From Saussurea involucrata (taxonomy: Eukaryota > Streptophyta > Magnoliopsida > Asterales > Asteraceae), in the NCBI GenBank assembly GCA_033807775.1, contig CM066321.1, positions 256,353,350 to 256,417,349 on the forward strand: a stretch of DNA of 64,000 nucleotides. Direction: 5' to 3'. The position numbers and the translations under genes are program-made. Within the stretch, counting starts at the first letter, position 1, and each line of letters opens with the position of its first letter. The notes under the pieces are model-generated. The model worked only from the letters and a program-made list of their open reading frames with translations. It made no database searches and had not been told where the DNA came from. Below, piece after piece: positions 22,666-33,985 of the stretch.

Positions 22666-25102
22666 TGTAACACCCCGAAAATTGGAATAATTGGATTGGG
22701 CCTGCGGACGTCCGCATGGGCGCATAGCCGGACGTCCGCGAAGGGCAGATGTCCGTGGGTCGTCCACGGAAGCAACAGAAAAGGGGTTGGGTTCGGATCA
22801 GGTTGAGCCGGACGTCCGCGTGATGGTCAATCCGGACGTCCGCGATGCATCTGATGAGATGTTTTGTGTTTATAAGAATTTTTTCCCTTTCTTTTCCCTC
22901 ATTTCATCTTCAACCTCAAAATCAGTTTTCTCTCTCCCTCTAAACCGATTTTCTCCCAATAAACCCTAAATCCTTCATCTTCTTCCCCAAATCAAACCCC
23001 TCACCATTTTATAAACCTTAACCTTTCTAGAAACCTTTCACTTCATCTTCTTCACCAAGTTTCTAGCGTTTCATCCAACCCTTTTCACCCCACTTTGAAG
23101 ATTGGGAGTTTGTGGTTCATCTTGGTGATTCTAGAGGCATTTTGGTTGGTGGATCAAGTTATGGTTAAGGTAATCTTCTCTTCACATCATTTATGGAAGT
23201 TAGGGTTTTGGTATAAGTTGATATATTGATGTAAAATGTATGGGGAATGAATTCTTATGGTTGGAAACTTATGGATCTAGGTTTTTGGAAGATTTGGCTT
23301 GAGGATTCAAGTTTCTTCAAGGAGCTTACGTTTGGGGGGAAATCTAGATTTAGCCTAAATCTAGCAAGGTGAGTTCAAGTTGATTTGTGAAAACTTTGTA
23401 CATGCCAAAAATGTATTTTTCCAAGTATTTGTGTGTTTTACTTAAAATTATCAGTTGTTGAGTTATTTGGTAAGTTTGACCCTTTTGAAGTGTTTAACTT
23501 TATAAAGTTTGTAAAACACCTATATTTGGGATTTTTGAATATTTTAATGGGTAGAAATCAGAATATGTCTTCAAATTATTTATTGCTCAAATAGAGTTCA
23601 TTCAATGGTTTTCTTTCATGTTGGGTAATTGATTTTATAAACCATTTGGGAAAAGGCACATTTTAGTGTCATTAGTCATTTTGAGGATTATTAAGGGTAT
23701 GAGTCCATTTGGGGAAACCCTTTGTTTTTAACCCGTGTCGAGTTTTGGGTTAATGATGATTTTGTGGTACATGTTTACCTAAACAATATTTAAATGCATT
23801 TTATGCTATGATGACCGTTATTTATGGGTCTAATGAGTTTTGAGCATTTTACTCGATTTTGACTTTAAGGAAGTCTTGGGGACATTTTGTCCGGTTTTGA
23901 TGGCTCAATGGGGAGTCTTATTTATGGTTTGCATATTATTGCACATTATTGATATTTACCTGCTCGGATGCTTTAGTCATATCGGGATGGGCATGTTATT
24001 GTAGACTGTGTTGCATTGGATCCATAGGCACGTAAGTCAGTCTTTATTTGATGCTCTATCTCTTTGTGCACGAGGAGTTGACTATTAGAACGCATGATTA
24101 TATGCGGTAGGCCGTTTGGGGCCACTAGCGAGTAGGCAATGGGGGACATTGGAGTCTTTAAGGTGTAACTCGTCTAGACTGAATAGGCAATGTGGTCCCA
24201 TAAGTCCTTGAGGTGTAACTCGACGGAGTAGGCAATAAAGGCATTGGAAAGGTTTGAGGTTGTGATGTCTTTATGGCATGGAAACTAAAATCGGGACTTG
24301 AGGTGTAATCCAGTAACATCATAATTGACCTAACTTTGTGTGCCCGTCACCTTTGATGGAATCGGGTCTCCCCCGTCACCGAAAGGTGTTGTTTTCGGGT
24401 ATTTACTTTTATCCGTATTTTCGGTGACGCATTCTATTTATACGAAACGTTTCATGGTTTATTGGCGGAGTTCTATGCTTCATCCTTATTGGATGTTTTG
24501 AATATTGGAGTTTTATTCACGGTTATATTAACTGGGATATTTAACGTCAAAGCACATTTGAGTGAGTTGGGATTGGAATTCATTTAGGAAAACGCTTTAT
24601 ACATTTTGGGAACTTTTCTCATAGATTTTGTGTGCGTTGGAAAATGAGTCGTTTACATCCTTTCATAAACTCTTTTGGAAATCATGATTTATGTCTCAAA
24701 CTTTCGTCCAACAAATTATATAAATCATGCTATAAACTCTTGATCTCACTAGGCGTTAGCCTAACCTTTTTATTTGTCGGCATGTGCAATAGGTTCAGGT
24801 TGGGAGTAGCTCTAGTGACACTGCAAAAGATCGAGTGCTAATAGTGTGCCGAGAGGTGAATTGTTTAAGTGAAGTCTTTCGCGTTGATTGTGGGAATAGC
24901 ATTTTGTACCTAAGTTAAGTAACACGCGATGTGAACGTAGCCTTTGCATTGAGACTTGAGAATGTATATATATTGTTGAGGTTAATCATAGATTTTAATT
25001 TGAGGTATTTCCCATGTTGAATTGTAGGGAGAAATCCTATTATTCTGATGTATTATCGAAATTTTTTCTTTAGTTGCTTTTTCCCAGATCGAGGGTGTTA
25101 CA
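22666..25102 (+). repeat. 5' LTR of C (2,437 bp)
   Basis: Begins TGTAACACCCCG and ends GTGTTACA. Near its start are four GGACGTCC palindromes; further in, three AGGTGTAA(C/T)-type subrepeats near 24160-24300 and a hairpin CGTCACCGAAA / TTTCGGTGACG at 24374-24384 and 24419-24429. A 69-codon ORF at 24632 recurs at 58143 only because the LTRs are copies. Confidence 0.92.
22704..22845. repeat. GGACGTCC palindrome cluster in the C LTR
   Basis: GCGGACGTCCGC at 22704-22715, CCGGACGTCCGCG at 22728-22740 and 22808-22820, and TCCGGACGTCCGCG at 22831-22844, plus weaker versions between. The GACGTC core is the C-box bound by plant bZIP factors (established); binding here is inference. The same cluster in the right LTR (56224-56365) is partly decayed. 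Confidence 0.8.
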
Positions 25103-26374
25103 AGTTGGTATCAGAGCATAAGTTTGAGAGAATTATGTGTTGATTTTGGATACCTAGACTCAAACTAGCGTTCTTTTAATTAAATGAGAGTGAAATTTCA
25201 CTATTAAGCACTTTAAGATGGGATGTTTTGAGGTCGATGGAGTCACTAGAAACGAGAATCACGTCGTGAGTAGCAAGGACAATCTTGTACGGTACGTTCA
25301 TAATTACACCTGGCCAGTGTTATGGTGAACCTACTAGTTACATGTGCATACTTGAACTACTTTATTATGATGACCGTTGAGGTAGTGAAGAAGTTTCTAA
25401 GCGAGTAGTCGTTGGAATAGATGGACGATTCTAGCATTAGTCACTTGGAGTGACAATAAGCAGGATAATTGCATTAAGTGGACCATTTTGGGTCGAAGTT
25501 GATGGTTGGATTAGAACCATAGGCTTATTGAATCGACCTTATTTCGAGGAGGAATTGTATGGTGAATCGATGTAATTCCCAACCTCGCCTTAAGAGGTTT
25601 GAGCATCCGGATGACGGTAGTGTGATCGGAGGGATTTGGAGGAGTATGGTTTGAGACGTTGAGTGCCGACTAAGTTATGCACAAAATTTATTTTTAAGAT
25701 AAATTGCATCAGTTGTTTTTTTGTGTGTTTCAAATCCTCGTGTGGATTGTGTTATAAAATCTCGGAAAAACGTTTAGCACACACAAGATTTTAAACCATG
25801 GTTTTGAACATGCATGAAATTATCTTATTGCGGGAGTTGCAAACTCCGTCGGGACTTGCTTTATTTTATTGTTGTCCAACGTTACTTCCGGATACATTGA
25901 TATCCATATTTTAATGATGTTTAAGATGTTGGGCAAGTAACTATGGCTTATGACTTTAACATTGGATCTCCTCCACATATGTTAAGGTTTGGACGGAAAG
26001 TTATCTTCCATTATGTCTATGTAAAGCTATTTTGGAGAATTTATTTAATGTGAGTTTGTTGAACAATGTTGTTTATTTGGTATTACAACAAAAAGGGGAT
26101 TTTTGGAATTTTGGCGTTTTAGTCATGATTTTGCTTATTGCAATTCGATTTTTGGAAGCGAAAGGTTTGGTGCCATTTTGTTGACTTGAGGTCATTCAGT
26201 CCCGTTGAGTTTCATGGAGTTTTGGTCTTACGACGTTTTGTGTCACGTGAGTGAAATTTCTAATGTGCATACTCTATTTATTATGTGGGAATTTATGAGT
26301 TATGTTGGGAATTTTGTCTCATCGGGTTTTGTTGAGAAATATTATTTTATGCCGTAGGACGACCAAAAGGAATG
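25103..26374 (+). other. C internal region, left part
   Basis: Follows the primer site. No ORF over ~60 codons and no retroelement protein motif that I can find. Ends at the B insertion point. Confidence 0.7.
25106..25117 (+). promoter_or_regulatory. C primer-binding site (tRNA-iMet)
   Basis: TGGTATCAGAGC three bases after the LTR end; gives C the plus orientation, opposite to B inside it. Confidence 0.9.
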
Positions 26375-26656
26375 TGTGAGTTCCAGATTAGTGCATACAA
26401 TAGTAGAAATCAACAGGTAATCAACAGGTCAAAATGATTTCCACTGGTCATCCAATTCACTATGAATGTTGAGAGAATTACAATACAGAGTGTTTGAATG
26501 ATAATGACGATTGATTGTAAATTCTACACTAACAAAGCTTTATATACCATGGGCCTTTATCAATTAAGCCCATGGCCCATTACACTTTAAAGGCTCAAAA
26601 TGAATAATAGCAGATTAGTCCTTGAACTTCTATTCAACCTAATTTTGACCCTAACA
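26375..26656 (-). repeat. 3' LTR of B (282 bp)
   Basis: TGTGAGTTCC…CCTAACA on the plus strand. Differs from the right copy by an 11-bp repeat of AATCAACAGGT and about five substitutions by eye. TATA-like TATATAAAG on the minus strand at 26538-26546. Confidence 0.9.
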
Positions 26657-29600
26657 ATCTCCCCCTTTGAATTGAAGTTCGAGTTCGTGCCAGTTCTCGA
26701 CGTATCTCTTTCGGAGCGCAAAGTGGATCTCGAACATTCGGATGGCTCGGCGGTAGTCGATGCGTTCTTCAATCACTTCTAAGGCATTTCGTGCGGTTGT
26801 CTCATTTGGGTTGGGAACATATGAGACCTTTTGATTTTAGGATTCGTAAGAGATGATGTTACGAAGAGCATCTTTGACTTTGAGGAGTGTGCCATCGCAG
26901 AATCTGTCGACCTGGCTGAAGCGAAGAAACCTCTTTTCTTTCTGATCGTTGAGGTAGACTATCCCAAATTCCAGTTCTACAAGCAGTGCGTTCTCGGGAT
27001 ACATCTTCAGTTCGGGCGCTTTCAGATTCGGTTTCAGTAGGTTTACCTTCTTTGCTATGTTCTCGATTCCCATTTGGAAGTCTGTGAGGTAGGACATCAT
27101 GATTGTGCGAATCAGGAATCGACGGACAGCCTCGAGCGCTTTGGTTACATGAAGTGGTCGGATGGTTCTGGTTCATAGGTCTTTCAGTATAGCTTGGAAG
27201 TCGAACGGTCTGAGGTTCTTGAAGTCAGCTTCGGAAAATCTCCATTCATTACCGTCTTCACGTCGGACGGTGAATATTGGAAACATGACTTTAAGGATTC
27301 GGCCTGTTTGGATGTTGAGCACTTCAGTGATTTTGTGCTTGGTTCGGACTTGGCTAACTGGCAGACACCGCTTCATGGCATTTAAGTACTGGCTTTGGTA
27401 TTCCGGGTCGGAGTTGGAAATCCCAAGGCAAAATGTTGGCTCGATCGGGCGTAACCTGTGAACATACAGCTTCTTCAGAGATTCCTCCAGGTGAGGAATA
27501 AGGATCATGATCTTCTCCCATCCGATTTGTTGCTGTTGAGGAGGAGGATGATCAGAAGCTGTTGGTTGTTGAGGAGATGTCGGATTTGCAGTAGTTGAAG
27601 TTTTGGGTATCGTAGAAGTCTCGGGGGCTTGAGTTGTGTGAACGGGTGTACCATACAGATTTTGTAGCAGAAACTGGTCATAATCAACGTTGTCGTCTTC
27701 ATCAGTACGAAAGATCAGGTTTACCTAGAGATTTATTGCACTGGCGTCTTTTTCATACCATGCATTTTCGGTCTCGGGGTCGATCTCTGAACCTGGATCA
27801 ATCAGATCAAGTGCAGGCCTATCTAATGCATCATAAATGACCAATTGCTGTGTTTTTCCCTCGGGCTTTTCAACCGTTGGGTCTTCGTCGTCTGAGATGT
27901 CCATGTCTATGACCATCTCGACTAAGCTCAACTGGGCTTCAGGTTCGTCTTCGGTTGCAGTTGCCACAGTTGATGGTTCTGGTTGAACCACGGTAGTTTC
28001 AGTGATGATTGGAGCAGACTCAGACAGTTTATGTCTCTTGTTCTCCCCCGCACGGTGATCAGGATCATCCTGGTCATCGTGCCGTCCCTTGAGTCCGCCA
28101 GTTTGACTTTTGCAGGTATCTTCGAGTGAACCGACTATTTCGAACAGCGTTTTGAGCGCTTGTTGAACGTCCTTGAGAGTCGTGTCAAGTTGGTACAATC
28201 TGGTGGTTATGGATGACGAAGGAGCAGATACCTGGGAACGTAGAACTGATACCAGGTCCGCTTCAGTAGAGGCATCGGTGTCGCCGTGTCGGTGTGTTGA
28301 AGCAGCTGAGCTAGAAGCATAGTCTTTAAGGTGTCCACTGAATAAGTTGGCTGAACGGGAGCCGGTGGATGTGTTGGTGCGGTTTCAGATTCGACTTCCT
28401 TCTCTTTACCTTTGATCAAGCTTTTGAGTTTGTCAAGCTCGGTGGTGAAGTGCTTCTCCATTGCCTCGCGGACAGCCTTTAGAGCGCTGTCCAGATATCC
28501 CTTTGACACGAAGTCGGGTAATATAACGCCGGGATCACTTAGATTACCCGTTGAGGCATTTACCTTAGAGGTAGAGCCACCTACGTTCACGGTTGGCAAA
28601 GGTGTGTCCGTGGTAGGATTTCCTTCCGATCCTTGCGTTCCGCCCGAAAGCAGAGACACTACGGAAGTTCCGATCGGGTCACCAAGAGCACCGATTTGTT
28701 GAGTCTCTTCCTGTGTCCTAGCCGAAGAATGTATATTAGCAAATGGCGCTAGACTCAATAGAGCATCCAAAGAAGTCGAGACTGGGGGAGGCTGGTCTCT
28801 TGTTTCAATACCAGCACTCTCCGAGTGAGAGACCGGTAGATTTTGTGCTAAGTCCCCGTGCAAAATTGAAACATCCATCTGTTGAGAGACGAATGAGTGG
28901 CTAGGAGGGTCGTGCAATTGCGCCGCTAGGTCCACGACGGATTCTTCAATACCGTGTCCCAACGGATGAGACACGATAGTAGATGTGGCTACCTGGATGA
29001 CGCTGGTTAGGGGTCGCTCACTAGCCTCTCTAGTCTAATGCTCGTCCTCTCTTGGTTCTGTTTTGATCTCCATTCTCTCCGATTCGCCTGTTCAAGATTT
29101 TCAACTAATTCTCCCTCCTCTCTCCTTGTGTCTCCCATAATAGGCTGAGTAGTAGGGATGAGGGGGGTGTAGGTGAGTCAGAAGAGGATCCTTCAATCAG
29201 CGGAGGTCGACGTCCGATACGGGGAGGAATCAAGGATGCACGGATGGCTAAGTCCGTATCGGTGTCAGTGTCGGATTCGACAGTTTCGACCTGGGAGAAA
29301 GGGTACATCGGCTCAGTGGTGTCCGTACCGGGATCTTCTTCGAGTAGTGGGGTGGCAGAGATGACCGGGACCTCGTGTAATCGAGTCGACGGTCCGGCCT
29401 CATCAGTAGTACGGGTGGTGTGAGGGCGAGGTTGTTGCCTAGGTCCGGCCTGGCTGGAATGGGTAGTACTAGCATGCGTACCCAATGCACCGCCCGCGCC
29501 TGTTCCCCTCCCACGTACTCTCAACACACCCCGTCTGGGAGCCCCAACTACCCGGACCCTACCTCCTCTCGTCCTTGGACCCTCATGTCCCTCGGGTCTA

Positions 29601-30530
29601 TGTATCTGGGGAGGTCCCTCCGGCTCTGGCAGGACCATGGGAGCAGCTAACTCTCTCCTATACTCTAACACACTCGGTGCATTGGGGTCCGCATGTGCCA
29701 TTAGGGCTTCAGGTAAGGGCATGGCTCGTGCGTCTGATGGGTTGCGAATCACAAGATAGTGCAAGTGAAAAGGAGGACATACCGGATGGTTTATGCGTCG
29801 CGGTATCCCTGGATTCGCGTTCATGTGTTGTCTGACGGCCAGTGAGAGGAATTTTGGATATGGGAGAAATTTCTTCTGCTTGGATCCCCCGATTTGTCTG
29901 ATCGTTTGAACCAGTTCGCGCCATATCACCATGGCGTAGTCGATGTGTCTATTGTAGCACACGGCATGGAATAAGCGCAGAAAATCGGCTGTGCACTAGT
30001 CTATGCCCCTCCACCTGGATGATAGACACATGTTCAGTGTATTTACGGTTGAAGACTGACGGGTGTTCGAGTGCGTGATTGTAGCCGAGTGCGCGTACTA
30101 GAGCACATAGTGTTGCGTCATTGACCGCGGGGTCGTAGCCTTGATGTCCGCTGGCAGTGGCTTCGGGTAGTGACAGCAGTCGACGGAACGACTCAGGTGT
30201 GAGCGTGAAAGGGTGGTTGTCGATCCGTGCCGTGATGGTTTGAGAGTTGACAGCCGTGATGACTTGGGCAGTGAGCCATACTTGGTATACGTACAATACA
30301 GGGACGTCTGTCGTTGCAGTGAGGGCCTCACGGAGAGGGTGACGAAGAAGGATGTCCACGACCACACGGTGTTGTGGTCGGAACTCGGCTACGTCCAGAT
30401 GGTGGTTGTTGGCTTCAATCTTAATGCCATGGTTTGGTTGGAACAAGGCGTTGTCGGCTGCTTCGTCTATGAATTCCTCTTGGGGAGGAATTTGTTCCTG
30501 TGGCTGTTGTTGTTGTTCCTGATCCGCCAT
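26651..30530 (-). pseudogene. B second ORF (env-like or accessory, after pol)
   Basis: Starts at the ATG at 30530 (MADQEQQQQPQEQ, Gln-rich), as the upstream M at 30614 lies in leader. Segments: 30530-29949; then 29962-29105 after a +1 shift; 28974-28207 in a third frame; and 28198-26651 in one frame with a few stops (near 27712, 27173, 26837). The N-terminal part (PLREALTATTDVPVLYVYQ, then YNRHIDYAMVIWRELV) and C-terminal part (YLTDFQMGIENIAKKVNL, FGIVYLND, FCDGTL) resemble proteins I recall from many Asteraceae copia elements. The middle is Pro/Ser/Thr-rich with an acidic stretch. No transmembrane helix is obvious, so env is only a positional label. The stop TAG is formed by LTR bases (26653-26651). 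Confidence 0.7.
26657..26668 (-). promoter_or_regulatory. B polypurine tract, also coding
   Basis: Minus strand AAAGGGGGAGAT directly before the 3' LTR. It lies in frame with the second ORF and would encode KGGD before the stop inside the LTR. Confidence 0.8.
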
Positions 30531-32126
30531 GAAAATACCTGAAAAAGGATCAATGTTAGAAAAACCAGGCGAATGAACAATCTTCGGCGCGTACCTTTGC
30601 AATAATTGGCTCAATCTGGAACAGATTGAGGACTGGCAGTGAGATAACAGGGTACTGGACTACAAAAGTTGTAAGTGTCCGGACAACATCAATTTGAAAC
30701 AGTAGTTTCCGGACAAACCAAGGAGTCCGGACAAAAGTATCCAGACAAACCAAGGTTTTCGGATGTGTTAGGGTTTCCGGATAACATGTGCTATCCGGAC
30801 AAAATGAGGTTACCGGACAACATGGTTACCGGACACCTCGACAATCCGGATAGTTGAACTTACCGGAAACCCTTAGGTTTCCGGACAACTAGGGTTACCG
30901 GATGTTGTTGGTGTCCGGATAAAATATCTTGCGCATGAGCGTTGCCGGACGTATTGAATATTTCCGGACAACATTGGGATGAATCAAATTCGGACAAAAA
31001 CAACGCTAAACTTGTATCTAAGTATTCTCGTAGAGGTGATGGTAGTATACGTGCATACGAGAGTGTCCAAACCAACCTACAGTACACCAAAATTGGTCGA
31101 ACTATTGTCGATGTGAAAAGTGGGTTTCGATACCCCTGAATCGACCAAATCAGTGGTCGAGTTGTGTATTTCAGTGCGTGAGACAAGTCTAGTTAATATC
31201 GAGATAGTGAATCGAGAAGAATACCTGATTTTAGCGCAGAAATCGAGCAAAAATAGGGAGATGTCGAGAGTTTCGAATGAGAGAAAAAGACGAGGGGTTT
31301 TGCAAAGGGTTTTTGTGGGTTTGAAGTATCCGGGTAAAGAGAACAGAAGTGTGTCCGGATTACTTTATATAGGGGTCCAATTTTCCGGGTGGGTCATTCG
31401 GATACCCATCCGGTCCGGATAGGTGTCCGGTCCGGAAACCTATCCGGATAGGGGTATCCGGAAACCTGTCTGGAAACTCAGTGTTTCGGAGAAAAATGCC
31501 CCTGTTCTTCCAGTTTTCAAAAAAAATAGCATTATGATTTTGAAAGAACCTTTCCTCGCTCCCCCTCGAACTGAGCATGGGGATTCCTCTGCTCCCCCTC
31601 GGATTGTGCATGTGTGTGCAATGGAGAGACGAACACAAAAAAACTTTTACACAGTTAAAGAAAAAATGTTGTGTCGTGTCGCTCCCCCTCAAATGATGAA
31701 CATATAGGTATATGCTCCCCCTCAGAACGTGCGCGTAGAGTGAAATGAAGCACACTTGGAGTGTCCAGACACAAAAGCTGTTGACAGTTTAAACAACAGG
31801 TGTGTGACACTCCCCCTCAAAGATAGAAAGGACTTACCTGATACTTGTCCGTGCTCCCCCTGAACACATGAACAACTTGTGAAAGCACAAATATCAATAT
31901 TGGAAGTAGACGACAGTAATGAACAGAAAAGGAAACACACGTTAAAAGAAAGTAAACAAGTGAAATCTACCTAATTAATACAAAGACTTATCCTAACGAT
32001 GTGACTGATACAAGAAGAATACAAATGCGAGAAAGTGTATACTCAATCATCTAGAGTGTGAACAGCAGATGACGATTAGACAGTTTCTCGTAGATGTATG
32101 GAACTTGTATCGGGTACACAGTCAGA
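30531..32126 (-). other. B spacer between pol and second ORF
   Basis: No ORF. Next to pol, six CTCCCCCT tracts (plus strand; about 31558, 31591, 31681, 31714, 31809, 31852), i.e. AGGGGGAG on the element strand, as in Sirevirus multiple polypurine tracts. From about 31466 to 30677, roughly twenty CCGGA motifs, mostly as TCCGGA or TTACCGGA followed by CAA or TAA, lead up to the second-ORF start. Confidence 0.75.
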
Positions 32127-33180
32127 TCAAGTCTTCAGATTTAGCATACCTAACCTGGACACTAGATAATTAAAGCGTTTTTCGTCCAGGGGTTTTGTAA
32201 ACAGGTCTGCTAGCTGATGTTCTGTATTTACAAAGTAGAGTTCGACTGTACCTCTTTCGACGTGATCCTTGATAAAATGGTACCAAACGTCTATGTGCTT
32301 TGTCTTGGTATGCTGAACCGGATTGCTGGATATTGCAATAGCGCTATTCGAGTCGCAGTAGATGGGCACCTTGGTGTAAGTGAAACCGTAATCCTTGAGT
32401 TGTGTGCGCATCCATATTACTTGAGAACATCAGCTTGCGGCGGCCACGTATTCCGCCTCGACAGTCGACATAGATACACACTGCTGCTTCTTGGATGCCC
32501 AACTCACCAAGCTATCGCCTAGAAATTGCACGTGACCCGGTGTGCTCTTTCGATCCAGCATGCTGCCTGCGTGGTCCGCATCAGAGTATGCAGACAGCTT
32601 AAAACATGTCTCTTTCGGGCACCACAAGCCAAGATCAACAGTACCGCATAAATAACGAAAAATTCGTTTAACAGCGATTAAGTGAGACTCTTTCGGTTTT
32701 GACTGAAACCGGGCGCAAAGAAATGTCGAAAACATGATGTCCGGTCTACTGGCAGTTAAGTACATTAAAGAACCAATCATTCCCCGGTACGTTTTGGTGT
32801 CCACATCCTTTCCGTTAGGATCGGCGTGTAACTTTGTACCGGGTGCCATGGGAGTTTTCATCAGTGAGGACTATTCCATCTGGAATTTCTTAAGAATATC
32901 CCGGATGTACTTGGCCTGATTTATGAATATCCCGGTCGACAGTTTTTTAGCAAAAAATTTCCCATTAATTTGGCAAAGTTCTTAGCAAACTGTGGGTTAG
33001 TAGAACCGAAAATTATGTCATCGACATACACTTGAACTAACACTATATGACCTTTTTCCTTTTTAATAAAGAGAGTTGTATCGATTTTACCTCGTGAAAA
33101 TTCCGACTTTATTAAAAACTTTGATAACGTATCCTACCAGGCCCGTAGAGCTTGCTTCAAACCGTAGAGCGCCTTGTCTA
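32127..33180 (-). pseudogene. B RT C-terminal half and RNase H
   Basis: Resumes the RT left of D1. It has LKQA, the catalytic VYVDDIIFGS (near 33015-33035), then stops and shifts until 32861, then MKTPMAPGTKL … YLTASRPDIMF, SAYSDADHAGS and STVEAEYVAAAS up to 32430, a stop, and the RNase H end (PVQHTKTKHIDV, ADLFTKPLDEKRF) to 32127. Catalytic Asp residues visible. Several nonsense codons. It continues, after D1 and D2, to the part at 46714. Confidence 0.85.
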
Positions 33181-33185
33181 GTATG

Positions 33186-33972
33186 TGTTTGGGCAAAAAA
33201 TCACGTCGCTCGACTACGACCAGAACAGGTAAGACGTATGATTAAGGACTATATCTTGTATTAAGATAAGGTCTCGACAAAGACCCAGAACACCATCGTC
33301 ATCCCTCATAAAAGGTAAGTCGGGAGTTCCTCACGACGCTCGACCATAGCGTCGCCCGATCCGCACGACTATTATATAAAGACGCGCGACCTCGACCAAA
33401 GCTAACGTTAACCGTAACCGTTTGTCAATTGTTTAATGCAGGAGTCAAAGTCATTAAGGAGTAACGACTATAACCGACGCAATCATTAAACAGCCGGCGA
33501 TCGTAACGGACGAAGATCATTACTCCGGCGATCGTTTCCAACCGTTAAGGACATTAAAGGAGCATTCATGGATGAAGCTAAGGACGCGAAGACTATAAAT
33601 ATCAAGCTCAATCAACATTTCAACACATCGAATATCCGGCGATTAACAACCGAAGCAATATTCAAGAACACCTGAAGTGAAGAACCATTATTCTAAGTAT
33701 CGCTCTCGACGCACGACAACAGCCCTCGACCAGCAGTTCACACTTTATTTCGTACACGACAAACACCTATTTTTACATTCAAACACTTGTACTTTACATT
33801 TCGAAGCATTTCCTTCATTTGTATTGTAATCTCTGTACGATCAACACCAGTATCCAAGGACATCGCCCCTGATTGGCGACCATAGTATAGCGACGACACC
33901 CACTGTCGTCCGCAGGTTTTTTCCTCGTTTGAGGTTTTTCCTGCGTCATCAAATCCCTTGTTTCTTTATTTT
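33186..33972 (+). repeat. 5' LTR of D1, 3'-truncated
   Basis: Matches 38016-38812. The join at TTATTTT / CTGTTGCAGG is a short microhomology, so a deletion joined the LTR to the leader end just before gag. Contains TATA-like sequences (CTATAAATA near 33593). Confidence 0.88.
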
Positions 33973-33985
33973 CTGTTGCAGGAAA

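Noticed and set aside
24632..24841. 69-codon ORF found again at 58143-58352, suggesting a conserved small gene
   Set aside because: The two places are the LTR copies of C, so identity reflects duplication; no domain or codon signal.
26837..27840. Plus-strand ORFs at 26831-27461 and 27634-27840
   Set aside because: They are antisense to the C-terminal part of the B second ORF, which has recognisable conserved phrases.
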